Shown here piece by piece: positions 17,063 to 26,847 of a stretch of 64,000 nt of DNA; within the stretch, counting starts at the first letter, position 1; each line of letters starts with the position of its first letter. This stretch comes from GWE2-42-39 sp963662895 (GTDB lineage: Bacteria; Bacteroidota; Bacteroidia; Bacteroidales; Prolixibacteraceae): assembly GCA_963662895.1 (NCBI GenBank), contig OY759982.1, positions 1,426,001-1,490,000 of the forward strand, read 5' to 3'. Below the pieces are notes generated by a model. It saw only the letters and a list, made by a program, of their open reading frames with translations, made no database searches and was not told where the DNA came from. The translations under genes and the position numbers were made by a program.

Positions 17063-17770
17063 ATGCATATTTTTTATACTCCGGATATTTCCTGTCAGTT
17101 TTATACTTTGAATGAAGATGAATCGAAACACTGCGTGCGGGTATTGCGATTGAATGTTTGCGATGTAATTGTTTTGGTTGATGGGAGAGGAGGCTTTCAC
17201 GAAGCAGAAATCCGGGATGCACACCCCAAACGTTGTGAGGTGGAAGTGGTAAAATCAATTCAGGAATATGGCAAAAAACCTTTTTGTTTGCATGTCGCTA
17301 TTGCCCCGACAAAAAATATCGACCGCTTCGAGTGGTTTCTGGAAAAAGCAACAGAAATAGGTATTCACGAAATTACCCCTTTACTGTGTTCCAATTCGGA
17401 ACGAAAAATGATCAGGGAAGACCGTTTGGAAAGGATCATGGTTTCGGCAATGAAACAATCGTTAAAAGCATATTTTCCCCAATTGAACCCGATGACAGCT
17501 TTTGGCGATTTTATCAGACAGCAGTCAATGAGCAATAAATTTATTGCCCATTGTGAAGATCAGGATCAGGATAAAACACATTTAAAGGATGTTGTTAAAC
17601 CCGGTCGGAATTACCTTGTATTGATTGGCCCTGAAGGAGATTTTTCATCCGGTGAAATCAGACAGGCGTTACAACACGGTTATCAACCGGTTAGTTTGGG
17701 AGGAAGCCGGTTGCGTACCGAAACAGCAGGTGTGGCAGCTGTCCATATTATCAATCTGGCCAATGAGTAG
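17063..17770 (+). CDS. rsmE: 16S rRNA m3U1498 methyltransferase
   Basis: 235 residues from the ATG at 17063 (MHIFYTPDI); a TTG two codons upstream is not needed. An N-terminal PUA-like domain (ESKHCVRVLRLNVCD) is followed by a SPOUT methyltransferase domain with KATEIGIHEITPLLCSNSER, LVLIGPEGDFSSGEI and the knot segment SLGGSRLRTETAG. It methylates uridine 1498 of 16S rRNA. Typical family length. Confidence 0.93.
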   Translation: MHIFYTPDISCQFYTLNEDESKHCVRVLRLNVCDVIVLVDGRGGFHEAEIRDAHPKRCEVEVVKSIQEYGKKPFCLHVAIAPTKNIDRFEWFLEKATEIGIHEITPLLCSNSERKMIREDRLERIMVSAMKQSLKAYFPQLNPMTAFGDFIRQQSMSNKFIAHCEDQDQDKTHLKDVVKPGRNYLVLIGPEGDFSSGEIRQALQHGYQPVSLGGSRLRTETAGVAAVHIINLANE

Positions 17771-18662
17771 GGCATAACGGCGAATATTTTTAACAACCTT
17801 ATTACCTTATTTCTACTTTAACAGATTTAGAAAGAAGACCAATTTTTCTGATTTTTTACCCCGGCCCCAAGGGGATAAATCAGAAAAATATATCCGGTTC
17901 ACCGAAAGATGAAAAGCAGGGTTGGCCGGTCAAAGTAGTCCGGGCCGGCGTTGGCGGGAGCGGTTTTTTGTGGGTATTCAGGGATGTGTGCCGGGAAGAA
18001 AAAACCGTGAGGCGGGCGGAAGGATGACTTTGACAAGACTTTTTCTTCCTTTTTGTCGACTGCAAAAGGAAGGGCCCCGCCGGCCAGAGGCGAATAAAAA
18101 AGAACACAATTTTTGGGATTAACAAATGGATTCCCTCAAAAATTATAAGTTAAGATCTTGAAACGAACCATTTATCATTTCAAACGGGTACACGACTATC
18201 CCAAGCTACTTTCTATACATAAGTTAATTTGGAAGAAGGCAAGAATTTTATCATAGGCCGGAAGACAGAGAACGGATGCATGAGGCAGGATCGGTTTTGG
18301 AATTTGTTTTTTGCAAATGGTTTTTTGAGTTTGGATTTGCAGGGACAAGACCCCCTCCCTCCGGCGAGCCGGAGTACTCCCCCTTGACAAGGGGAGAATT
18401 TGGGCCGGTGAAGGACAGAGGGCATGGAGCTAAGAGCAGAGGACAAAGAGCAGCTACAGAAGGTCGGAGACGGAAGAACCGAAGCATGAAAGACGGTCAG
18501 AAAAAGCCCGAAGGGCTTCACTGTTCATAACGCAGGGTGAAATCCGGTGGAACATTATTATTTACGATTTCACTAAACCACTAAAAAATAAAAATTGATA
18601 TGTTGTAATAAAATTTGCATTTCTGATACTTGTATTCAGGTAAAGATCAAAAAAGATAATTC
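17771..18662. other. Intergenic stretch of dispersed repeats
   Basis: No credible gene. It contains copy 2 of the 50-bp repeat, a GC-rich block at about 17930-18090 whose reverse complement resembles 7945-8010, and a 'ccctccggcgagccgg...cccccttgacaagggg' block at about 18354-18400 of the kind scattered in Bacteroidetes genomes. Open frames here are low-complexity by-products. Confidence 0.6.
17851..17900 (+). repeat. 50-bp dispersed repeat, copy 2
   Basis: Matches 13124-13173. Here the upstream ATTTTTCTGATTT (17842-17854) is the exact complement of AAATCAGAAAAAT (17877-17889), giving a 13-bp stem around a C/G-rich loop. Confidence 0.75.
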
Positions 18663-19886
18663 ATGAAATATTTTATTTATTCCGTGTTATTTCTGTTTCT
18701 TCTTTCGTCCTGTTCACAAAAAAAAGTATGGCAATGGCGTGGTGAACACCGGGATGGCGTTTTCGATGAGAAAAATCTTTTAAAATCCTGGCCTGAAGAA
18801 GGGCCTCCGTTATTATGGGAGTATGAGGGAATTGGAAATGGTTACGGCTCGCCGCTTATTACTTCTGAAAAGATATATGTCAACGGGGAAATCGACAGTA
18901 CCGGTTATTTATTTGCATTTGATTTAAAAGGCTGTCTCCTCTGGAAAACAGAATATGGAAAAGAATGGATGGCAAGTTTCCAGGGATCCCGTTCAACCCC
19001 GACAGTTGTGGGGAACAAAATATATACTTGTTCGGGGATGGGGGATATCCGTTGTTTCGATGCTTCCTCAGGAGAGAGGATATGGGGTATCAATATGATT
19101 GACGACCTGCATGGGAAATACAACCGTTTTGGTTATTCCCAATCGCTGATGGTGGATGAGGAGAGACTTTATTGTTCGCCGGGAGGCGCTGATACCAATG
19201 TGGTTGCCCTTGACCGGATGACGGGTAAACTGGTTTGGAAAAGCCCTGCAAAAGGGGAGATCTCGGCTTATTGCTCCCCGAATATCATTCAGAGGGGAAA
19301 ACAAAAAATACTGCTTACTTTTTCAGAATATCAGTTATTGGGAATTGATCCCCTAGATGGGAAATTATTGTGGTCGCATGAACAGGATACCCTGGCAGAT
19401 ATTCATGCCAACACTCCTTTGTACAACGATGGAAATATTTATTATACAACAGGATGCGGAAATATGACTGTCAAACTTAAACTTACAGGGGATGGGAAAT
19501 CAATTAGTCAGCTTTGGCAAAATAAATCCCTTGATAATTATATGGGAGGTTGTGTAAAAGTGGGGAGCAGTCTGATCGGTTCAGGGGCGCGGAAAAAAAG
19601 ATTATTCCGTGTCGATTGCGAAACAGGTTTAACCATCGACTCTCTGAATATCGGGACAGGAAACACCATTTATGCAGACGGGATGATCTATATGTATAAT
19701 CAAAAAGGGAAAATGTACCTGGTTGATATACAGGCCGGAAAGATGGAAGTGGTTAGTAAGTTCAAAATTCGGAAAGGTACTAAAGAACATTTTTCTCATC
19801 CGGTTATTCATAACGGGGTATTGTACATTCGTCACGGAGTGGCTTTGCTGGCTTTCGATATCAAAGCAAAAGAGCAGAGTCTATGA
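18663..19886 (+). CDS. Lipoprotein with PQQ-type beta-propeller repeats
   Basis: 407 residues. A lipoprotein signal peptide has the lipobox LLSSC, with the lipidated Cys at about 17. Seven-bladed propeller repeats of the PQQ/BamB-like type follow, with blade ends such as LFAFDLKGCLLWKTEYG, IRCFDASSGERIWGI, VVALDRMTGKLVWKS and GIDPLDGKLLWSHEQD. PQQ-binding residues were not checked, so it may be a structural propeller rather than a dehydrogenase. Its end overlaps the convergent M23 gene by six bases. Confidence 0.8.
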   Translation: MKYFIYSVLFLFLLSSCSQKKVWQWRGEHRDGVFDEKNLLKSWPEEGPPLLWEYEGIGNGYGSPLITSEKIYVNGEIDSTGYLFAFDLKGCLLWKTEYGKEWMASFQGSRSTPTVVGNKIYTCSGMGDIRCFDASSGERIWGINMIDDLHGKYNRFGYSQSLMVDEERLYCSPGGADTNVVALDRMTGKLVWKSPAKGEISAYCSPNIIQRGKQKILLTFSEYQLLGIDPLDGKLLWSHEQDTLADIHANTPLYNDGNIYYTTGCGNMTVKLKLTGDGKSISQLWQNKSLDNYMGGCVKVGSSLIGSGARKKRLFRVDCETGLTIDSLNIGTGNTIYADGMIYMYNQKGKMYLVDIQAGKMEVVSKFKIRKGTKEHFSHPVIHNGVLYIRHGVALLAFDIKAKEQSL

Positions 19887-20783
19887 TCGGATAATCAGTT
19901 TAGTCCCGATTTGCAATATTTTTTGCGGGCTGATATTATTCAGCATACAAATGTTTTTTATTGTTGTGCCAAACTCCCGGGCAATTGATGTGAGGGTGTC
20001 CCCTTTTTTGATATAATAATAAACCGTTCCTTCGGAAGCAACTAATAAGGGATTATTGTTATTCCTGAAATCTGCTAATTGCCGCTCGACACGTGTGCCG
20101 TGAAAATAAAAGGTGTCGCACAGAAGTTTGCCATTTCCGATGTCAATAAGTTTTTCAGGATTAAAAGCTTCTCCCAGCATCCGGGTTTCAAAATGCAAAT
20201 GATCGGTTGTTGCACGCCCGGTACGGCCCCCCAGACCGAGCAGTTCCCCTGCTTTTAAATACTGATTTTCCCTGACACAAATTTTAGACAGGTGTGCATA
20301 AACCGTTTCCAGGCCATTATTATGACGAACAAGCACCAGAAGGCCGTATCCTCTAAAACGTTTGGCCAGCCTTACCTGGCCATCGAAAGCACAACGAACA
20401 GTATCTCCTGCTTTTAGTTTGATGTCGGTACCCGTATGCCTTGGTCTCCGCGAAGTTCTGAACCCGGAGATTACTTTTCCCCTGACAGGCGGAACAAAAC
20501 TGTTTCCTGCCGGAGGCTGAAGTACAACCATAAGGGGGTCTTTTCTGGCCTTCAGGTTTACCGAAGAATAGGTAATATTTACAGGGCTCCATATATTTTG
20601 ATACAAGCAGCTGGCAGGATGGCTCATATATTGCTGAATGGAATCATTGACCTCGTCGTTAGTCTGTTTGGCCGGGATATCGTCTTTCGAGATAATAATG
20701 GTGTCCGGTTCAACTGATTGCCCCATCAGTTGGCTGGTTATGATTATTAATAAAATAAAAGTCAGACAGAAATGTAACTTCAT
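19881..20783 (-). CDS. Secreted M23 metallopeptidase with C-terminal LysM
   Basis: 300 residues. There is a signal peptide (MKLHFCLTFILLIIITSQLMGQ) and a LytM/M23 domain with the zinc ligands in RHTGTDIKL and HLHFE and the connecting VYAHLSKI. A LysM repeat ends the protein (YIKKGDTLTSIAREFG...LNNISPQKILQIGTKL). The LysM would hold it on peptidoglycan while the M23 domain cuts cross-link peptides. LysM usually comes first in such proteins; here it is at the end. Periplasmic. Confidence 0.88.
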   Translation of the reverse strand: MKLHFCLTFILLIIITSQLMGQSVEPDTIIISKDDIPAKQTNDEVNDSIQQYMSHPASCLYQNIWSPVNITYSSVNLKARKDPLMVVLQPPAGNSFVPPVRGKVISGFRTSRRPRHTGTDIKLKAGDTVRCAFDGQVRLAKRFRGYGLLVLVRHNNGLETVYAHLSKICVRENQYLKAGELLGLGGRTGRATTDHLHFETRMLGEAFNPEKLIDIGNGKLLCDTFYFHGTRVERQLADFRNNNNPLLVASEGTVYYYIKKGDTLTSIAREFGTTIKNICMLNNISPQKILQIGTKLIIRS

Positions 20784-20845
20784 AAAAAATAAAAATGCAA
20801 TCCGGCAAATTTAATGATTTCATATATCAGAAAACTGATAGGCAC

Positions 20846-20879
20846 ATAAAAAAAATCTCCCGGCCAGCAGGAGATTTTT
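20846..20879 (-). terminator. Terminator of pfp
   Basis: Stem AAAATCTCC (20852-20860) / GGAGATTTT (20870-20878) with a nine-base loop. On the minus strand it is followed by a run of T. It lies just after the pfp stop. Confidence 0.8.
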
Positions 20880-20906
20880 GAGACTTAGCATATATTTAGA
20901 TGACGC

Positions 20907-22559
20907 TTATGCTTTTTCGAGTTCAAGTGTTTTTGTGGTCTGGTCACAAACTTCGGACGGTCCCCAGTACTGGATTGGTCCCGGGTACAGGAAACTGGTT
21001 TCGATAGCCCATTTTTCCCGGTTTGCAGCCAGGTATTTGAATGGTGCCCCGTCCAGCTCAACCAATGCCTTTTGTATGACGGGTTTCATGTGGCCGTGAC
21101 GACGTTCCATGTTCATCATCATGGTAATGGGTACACCGCCTGCAATCCATTGGTCTGCCGGTGCTGTAAGATTACGTACTGACGACATGTAACCGGTTTT
21201 TCCGGCCCCAATCAGTACCGATGCTGTGTAACCCAGCGAGTAACAGTAGTCGGCATCAAAGTTCGAAGGGGCAGCACAACGGCCTTCGTATCCGAAGAAG
21301 TGGTACTGGGTACCGAATTTGCTATTGTATTCACCTGCTTTTTTCATTTCTGCCAATTTCCTTTTAACCATTTCCCCCAACAGCTTTTCTGTTTCAATCA
21401 ATGAAACCTGAACGTTTCCGTGAGGGTCGCGGTCAAGGGTAAGCTGGTCGGCAATACCTGCAGGAAGCGACTGGTATACTTTGGCTGATTCAGCAGAGAG
21501 TATACCGGCAACAAATGCACGTCCTGCAGCTTTATCTGTAAACGATTTGAATTTCTTTTCTGTTTCAGAACCTTCTGCCAGCAGGTCGTTCAACTCGGCG
21601 ATCAGGGCTTTCATTTCCGGTACAAATTCAACCAACCCTTCAGGAATCAGGGCTACTCCGAAGTTTTCACCATGGGCAGCACGTTTGGCGATGATGCCGG
21701 CCATGTAGTCAACGATTTCGCTCAATGTTTGTTTTTTTTCGGCTACTTCTTCCGAGATCAGGGTAATATTGGGCTGGGTCTGCAAGGCAGCTTCCAAACC
21801 AATATGTGAGGCCGAGCGCCCCATTAGTTTTATAAAATGCCAGTATTTTTTTGCTGAATTGGCATCACGTTCAATGTTGCCAATTAATTCGGAATAAACT
21901 TTAACCGCAGTATCGAAGCCAAACGAAGCCTCGATCATTTCATTTTTCAGGTCGCCATCAATGGTTTTCGGGCAACCAATCACCTGAATACCGGCTTTTT
22001 TTGCTGCATAATATTCGGCAAGCACGCAGGCATTGGTGTTGCTGTCGTCGCCACCAATGATCACCAGTGCCTTGATGTCGAGTTTTTTCAGTATTTTCAG
22101 CCCTTTGTCGAACTGGGCTTCTTCTTCCAGCTTGGTCCGACCCGAACCAATGATGTCGAAACCACCGGTATTACGGAATCCTTTCAGATAATCAGCAGTT
22201 ATTTCTATGTATTTATGATCAACCAATCCGCCTGGTCCTCCCAGGAACCCAAACAATTTACTTCCGGCATTAATGTTTTTGATCCCGTCGAAAAGACCGG
22301 AAATAACATTGTGACCACCGGGAGCTTGTCCGCCCGATAGGATTACCCCTACGTTAACGGCAGGAAGCTCCACTTTTTCACCTTTTTCGAAAGTGATGAT
22401 TGGCATCCCGTAGGTGTTGGGGAATAATTTTTTGATTTCGGCCTGGTCGGCTACCGATTGTGTCTTCTCACCTTCAACCAGTTTTACAGATCCCTGTAAC
22501 GATTTGGGGAGTTTGGGCTGGTACTGGGCCCGAGATTGTTGTAATGCGCTTATGGTCAT
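20907..22559 (-). CDS. pfp: PPi-dependent 6-phosphofructokinase
   Basis: 550 residues from the ATG at 22559; a TTG two codons earlier is less likely. A long-form PFK with NVGVILSGGQAPGGHN, IGGDDSNTNA and GCPKTIDGDLKN. The second Asp of GGDDS and the Lys of PKTIDGD are the residues that mark pyrophosphate rather than ATP use. It interconverts fructose 6-phosphate and the 1,6-bisphosphate using PPi. The length matches the plant/Bacteroidetes-type long subunit. It is monocistronic, with a -7 element about 50 bases upstream and a strong terminator. Confidence 0.93.
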   Translation of the reverse strand: MTISALQQSRAQYQPKLPKSLQGSVKLVEGEKTQSVADQAEIKKLFPNTYGMPIITFEKGEKVELPAVNVGVILSGGQAPGGHNVISGLFDGIKNINAGSKLFGFLGGPGGLVDHKYIEITADYLKGFRNTGGFDIIGSGRTKLEEEAQFDKGLKILKKLDIKALVIIGGDDSNTNACVLAEYYAAKKAGIQVIGCPKTIDGDLKNEMIEASFGFDTAVKVYSELIGNIERDANSAKKYWHFIKLMGRSASHIGLEAALQTQPNITLISEEVAEKKQTLSEIVDYMAGIIAKRAAHGENFGVALIPEGLVEFVPEMKALIAELNDLLAEGSETEKKFKSFTDKAAGRAFVAGILSAESAKVYQSLPAGIADQLTLDRDPHGNVQVSLIETEKLLGEMVKRKLAEMKKAGEYNSKFGTQYHFFGYEGRCAAPSNFDADYCYSLGYTASVLIGAGKTGYMSSVRNLTAPADQWIAGGVPITMMMNMERRHGHMKPVIQKALVELDGAPFKYLAANREKWAIETSFLYPGPIQYWGPSEVCDQTTKTLELEKA

Positions 22560-22606
22560 ATTCAAAATATTTAGATAGGTATTATTTCAATCTTCAAAAA
22601 TCGCTG

Positions 22607-22614
22607 CAAAAATA
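22607..22614 (-). promoter_or_regulatory. -7 promoter element of pfp
   Basis: TATTTTTG on the minus strand is a perfect TANNTTTG, 47 bases before the ATG. The -33 element is not convincing. Confidence 0.4.
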
Positions 22615-22758
22615 GACGAATTTGATGGTTAAACCTAGTTCGCAGCTTATGTCTTTTTTCTATTTAAAGTAAATTTAAAAAGATGGTGAGGCGGAAGTAA
22701 ATCTTAATAATAGGGCATTATTTGTAAGAAATGAAGTGTTATCTGATTTTCGTCTCCT

Positions 22759-24819
22759 TTATTTCTCAATCCGGATCCGGGCGTCAACAGCAAGTATCCG
22801 GTTGCCTGTTCCCAAAAGAGGATTGATATCTATTTCTTTAATTTCAACCGCATGGCGCAGCATGCTTGACAGCCGGACCATAATTTCGACAAATTTTTGC
22901 TGATCGGCCCCGGGATGACCGCGATATCCTTCAATAATTTTATACGATTTCAGGTTTTTGATCATCGACAAGGCTTCGGTAAAGGTAAGCGGAGCCAGGC
23001 CTGAAGTCACATCTTTCATTACCTCGACCAGGATACCGCCCATTCCGCAGAGAATGATATGTCCGAATTTATTTTCGTATTTGGCTCCCAGAAAAAGTTC
23101 TATCCCCGATGCCATCTCAGCCATCAGGACAGCCGTGGTATCCTTAATTTTCATCAGTCTTTTGAATTCCCGTTTCACCGGTTCCATGTCGCGGACATTA
23201 AGGACTACACCTCCGAGTTCGGTTTTATGTACGGGACCAACTACTTTCATGACCAGTGGAAAACCTAGCTTTTTGGCAGCCTTTACGGCTTCTGATCCTT
23301 TCCTGACAATGATTTCCTGTACGCGAGGAATACCTGCCGCGTCAAATAAACGGTGTATTATTTCCGGTGGCTGATACCCGTCGGAAGCAGCATCGATGAT
23401 CCGGCGTATTTCAGGAATATCAATCCCTTCCATGAAAATTTTTTCTTCGGAAGGCCTGGGGGTGTTATGTACTTTGGTGAGCGCACGCCCCAGTAATACT
23501 TCGTCCGGAAAATTTACATTTCCTTCCGACAGGAAATAGGCCATCTCTTCCTGCACATTAATAACAGAGGGCAGGATTGGATAAATGGGTTTTTTACAAC
23601 GGTGTGTTTTCCGGCTCAATATTTCATAAACATCGTGAACGGAAGAGAGACCGGGGCTCCCGAAAATAACAGCCATCCCGTCAATTTCGTCAAAATCGTT
23701 TTCACAGGTGTCGATAATGGTAGCTAGTTGTTCTGCTGTTCCTGTTGCCAGAAAGTCAATCGGATTTTCAACCGACGAGCCGGCGAACAGCATATCTTTC
23801 AGTTGTTGTTTGGCCGGTGAGTCTTTAATGTGAGGTATTTTCAAGCCGCCATTTTCCAGGGCATCGGTTAGCATTACGGCAGGACCTCCGGCATGGGTGA
23901 TAATGGCCATTTGTTTTCCTTTCAGTTCTTTGCACATAAAAACATTGGCGACGGTAGTCAGTTCTTCGCGTCCGTAGCACCTTACAATGCCTGCTTTTCG
24001 GAACAGCGCTTCCACGGCCAGGTCAGAACTGGTCATTGCCCCGGTATGAGATGAGGCTGCCCGGCTGCCTGCATCGCTGCTCCCGGCTTTGATGGCGGCA
24101 ATTTTGCACCCTTTTCGTATCAGCGACGATGCATGCTTTAACAGTTTGTCCGGATTTTTTATGCTTTCTATATAAAGTAATTTTACACGTGTGCTGGTTT
24201 CCGGATTGAAGACGTCATCCATAAATTCGAGTACCTCCTCAACCCCGATCTGAGCAGAGTTCCCAACAGAAAAAACACTGGCAAAATGCAGACCCTTGGG
24301 TATTCCCGATTCCATGATGAATACCGATGTTGCTCCTGAACTGGAAATAAAATCGCAGCCCATCTGGTCGAGCTTAGGTACCGGTGTCGTAAATACACTG
24401 GCATGTACATAAGTGATGATGCCAATGCAGTTGGGGCCGATCAGGCTCCCCCCGTTCTCGTCGATGATCTTTACAATCTCTTCTTCCAGTTTTTTCCCTT
24501 CTTTTCCTGATTCACTGAACCCGGCCGAAATAATAATAAAACCTTTGGTGCCTTTTTGGGTAGCAAGCGTTTCAACTACCGGCAGGCAGGCCTGGGCAGG
24601 GATGGCCAAAACAGCCATTTCAACCGGAGGAAGATCTGCTGCCGAAGCATACGATGGAATACCTTGTACTATTTTACTTCCCGGGTTTACGACCATTAGT
24701 TCGCCTTTATAATGATTGTCAATCAGGTTTTTTAGTAGTTTCCCGCCTGGCTTGGACACATTGTTCGATGCCCCTATCACTACAATACTATTCGGGCATA
24801 TCAGTTCTTTTGCAATCAT
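22759..24819 (-). CDS. ADP-forming acyl-CoA (acetyl-CoA) synthetase, fused subunits
   Basis: 686 residues. There is a CoA-binding Rossmann domain (SIVVIGASNNVSKPGGKLL), a succinyl-CoA-ligase-like domain with the phosphohistidine segment ASSHTGAMTSS (about 258), and a C-terminal ATP-grasp domain (GFPLVMKVVGPVHKTELGG, IILCGMGGI, EIDINPLL). This is the fused alpha-beta form of NDP-forming acetate-CoA ligase, making ATP from acyl-CoA, ADP and phosphate. Such enzymes suit fermentative, amino-acid-using Bacteroidales. It stands alone; the promoter is unclear. Confidence 0.88.
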   Translation of the reverse strand: MIAKELICPNSIVVIGASNNVSKPGGKLLKNLIDNHYKGELMVVNPGSKIVQGIPSYASAADLPPVEMAVLAIPAQACLPVVETLATQKGTKGFIIISAGFSESGKEGKKLEEEIVKIIDENGGSLIGPNCIGIITYVHASVFTTPVPKLDQMGCDFISSSGATSVFIMESGIPKGLHFASVFSVGNSAQIGVEEVLEFMDDVFNPETSTRVKLLYIESIKNPDKLLKHASSLIRKGCKIAAIKAGSSDAGSRAASSHTGAMTSSDLAVEALFRKAGIVRCYGREELTTVANVFMCKELKGKQMAIITHAGGPAVMLTDALENGGLKIPHIKDSPAKQQLKDMLFAGSSVENPIDFLATGTAEQLATIIDTCENDFDEIDGMAVIFGSPGLSSVHDVYEILSRKTHRCKKPIYPILPSVINVQEEMAYFLSEGNVNFPDEVLLGRALTKVHNTPRPSEEKIFMEGIDIPEIRRIIDAASDGYQPPEIIHRLFDAAGIPRVQEIIVRKGSEAVKAAKKLGFPLVMKVVGPVHKTELGGVVLNVRDMEPVKREFKRLMKIKDTTAVLMAEMASGIELFLGAKYENKFGHIILCGMGGILVEVMKDVTSGLAPLTFTEALSMIKNLKSYKIIEGYRGHPGADQQKFVEIMVRLSSMLRHAVEIKEIDINPLLGTGNRILAVDARIRIEK

Positions 24820-24985
24820 TTTTCAGAAATTTTACAGCAATATACAAATCCCGGACAAACTAATTTTTGACTTTCTTCATTTGTTGGTAACTTTTATTGT
24901 CCCCGGGGATTTTTAGAGAGAGCTTTTTCTATTACTGTTCGGACGATAGGAAAAAAATAGATAGTTTTGGGGCAATGCAGGGCAT

Positions 24986-25798
24986 ATGAAGAATATTTCG
25001 GAACAGAAGGTAATGGTTTTGTGTGATTTCTCGGAAAGTATGAACGGGATAATCCTTCACGGTATTTTTCTGGCTGGTTTTCTGGAAAAAGAATTATGCC
25101 TGTTTTCTCTTACCGGAAAAGGCGGAAGCAATAAAGAGGAATTGCACGATCGCCTGGGGGCGGTTGCCCGGATCGTGAAAAAACAGTCGGTGCATCCGGT
25201 GGTTTCAACCCTTGTATTAAGGGGGAGGCTTGAAGAACAGATGGAACGCCTGGCTGATAAATACGATTCGATACTTCTTGTAATGAATAAGAAACGACTT
25301 CCTGAAAAATTAAAGGCCCTTCACGAAAGCGTGGTCCCTTTTTTATTTGTTGAAGGAAAAACCACCGATCTGATCAGTTACAGGAATGTACTGCTTCCCG
25401 TTGATTACAGGAAAGAAATGAAAGATACTTCGCTTTGGGCTTCGTATTTTGGGCGGTTCAACAAAGCAGTGGTACAGGTTGTCGGAGCCCGTGAGCAAAA
25501 TATTGAAAACCGGAATAAGGTGAAAGAAAATCTTCTTTTTATCCGGAAATTTTTGAAGAAGTTACAAGTTCAGTATGTAATAGGGGAAGGTAAAACAAAC
25601 AGTTGGAACATACAGTTTGACGTCTTGGAAAGATCGGTTGAAATGGCGGGGGATGTGATAATTATCCTGGGGAGTAAATATATTACGCTTGTGGATCTGC
25701 TGATTGGATTGCCTGAAAAGAAGATTATCCGTAAAGCAGGTAAGTTGCCGGTTCTTTGTATTAATCCTTCAAAGGATATGAATATTTTATGCGATTAA
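24986..25798 (+). CDS. Tandem universal stress protein-like
   Basis: 270 residues made of two UspA-like halves. The first begins KVMVLCDFSESMNGII; the second begins YRNVLLPVDYRKEMKD and ends with IILGSKY...LPVLCINPS. The ATP-binding G-2x-G-9x-G(S/T) motif is not obvious. Function unknown beyond the stress-protein fold. A TAGTTTTG (24962-24969) fits TANNTTTG but would leave a very short leader. Confidence 0.7.
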   Translation: MKNISEQKVMVLCDFSESMNGIILHGIFLAGFLEKELCLFSLTGKGGSNKEELHDRLGAVARIVKKQSVHPVVSTLVLRGRLEEQMERLADKYDSILLVMNKKRLPEKLKALHESVVPFLFVEGKTTDLISYRNVLLPVDYRKEMKDTSLWASYFGRFNKAVVQVVGAREQNIENRNKVKENLLFIRKFLKKLQVQYVIGEGKTNSWNIQFDVLERSVEMAGDVIIILGSKYITLVDLLIGLPEKKIIRKAGKLPVLCINPSKDMNILCD

Positions 25799-25816
25799 TT
25801 GGTGTATATCTTCCCT

Positions 25817-26767
25817 TTATTGTTCCGGGGAAGTTTCATTAACCGGCTTTTCGGAAACGAGTTTGTAAAGGATTACTTTATTTGAGTTCTTGTTTTTATC
25901 GAGAATGTTTACAAGAAGGGTTCCTGTGATAAATATTCCCAGACAGATAAGACCTGCCAGGAACATAATCATGATCAGGGTACTGGACCATCCGAGGATG
26001 GCATCTCCAATCATCTTTTTGTAAAGAACAATGGCAATCCCGATTACGAAAAAACTAATGAAAAGGATAAATAGTTTCAGGATACTGAAAAGAAATTCTT
26101 TTGATAATTCGATCATCGATTTGATACCGTGTTCTATTAATGCCGCCAGGTTCATCTTTGATGTACCTCCCAGACGTTTATTCCTGTCCCACCGGAACCC
26201 GGTCTGCCTGCCTTTTTGTTTAACCAGGTAGGCTGCCAGATGAATAAACGAATTATGGACTGCCCCTGACAATATTTGTCTGTTAATCAGTACAAAATTG
26301 CCGTAGTTCATGTATTTGCCGGTAATCAACCTGAATGTAAGGCGGTAGAGGATGTACCCGATTTTGAACCGGAGTTTTTCATTCCGTTTGCCCCGGTATA
26401 CTTTAACGATGTCGTAATCGAGGTAATCAATCAGTTTTTTTATGGCTTTTGGGTCATCTTCCCCGTCAGAATCCATAACGATACAATGGGTGATATCAAG
26501 CATTTCTGTATAAATCATTCCCTGGTAAATAGCGCCCTGATGCCCCTGGTTAAAGGCAAGGTCAAGTACTGAAATCCGTATGTTGGGATGCGAAGGGGTA
26601 AATTTGACCAAAAGCGAAAGGGTCTGGTCGGTAGAACTGTCGTTTACCGCGACAATATGAAAAGGGTAGGGGAGAGCGCCAAGCTGTTTTTCCAGTTTGT
26701 GAAGAAAATCGAGGATGATTTGTTCTTCGTTATAACAAGGCAAAACAATGGCTATTGAAGGTTTCAT
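25817..26767 (-). CDS. GT2 glycosyltransferase with C-terminal membrane helices
   Basis: 316 residues. The GT-A domain has IAIVLPCYNEEQIILDFL, VNDSSTD and the metal-binding MDSDGEDDPKAI, where DGE replaces the usual DLQ. A basic segment and two membrane helices follow (about 220-245 and 255-282). Related to polyprenyl-phosphate sugar transferases, but the altered DxD neighbourhood makes the donor uncertain. It lies 80 bases downstream of the second wzi gene on the same strand and is plausibly the last gene of locus 2. Confidence 0.8.
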   Translation of the reverse strand: MKPSIAIVLPCYNEEQIILDFLHKLEKQLGALPYPFHIVAVNDSSTDQTLSLLVKFTPSHPNIRISVLDLAFNQGHQGAIYQGMIYTEMLDITHCIVMDSDGEDDPKAIKKLIDYLDYDIVKVYRGKRNEKLRFKIGYILYRLTFRLITGKYMNYGNFVLINRQILSGAVHNSFIHLAAYLVKQKGRQTGFRWDRNKRLGGTSKMNLAALIEHGIKSMIELSKEFLFSILKLFILFISFFVIGIAIVLYKKMIGDAILGWSSTLIMIMFLAGLICLGIFITGTLLVNILDKNKNSNKVILYKLVSEKPVNETSPEQ

Positions 26768-26847
26768 AGGTCAAGGTAAAGTCAAAATTGAAAGACAAAA
26801 GTACAAATTCAGATATGTATTCCAAAAAGAAAACACAGTTTCGGAGC

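Noticed and set aside
16650..17258. 202-codon frame antisense to the SixA-like gene and rsmE
   Set aside because: It overlaps two well-supported genes and has no recognisable protein features.
18213..18530. Overlapping open frames on both strands of 78-102 codons
   Set aside because: Low-complexity, repeat-derived sequence with no homology.
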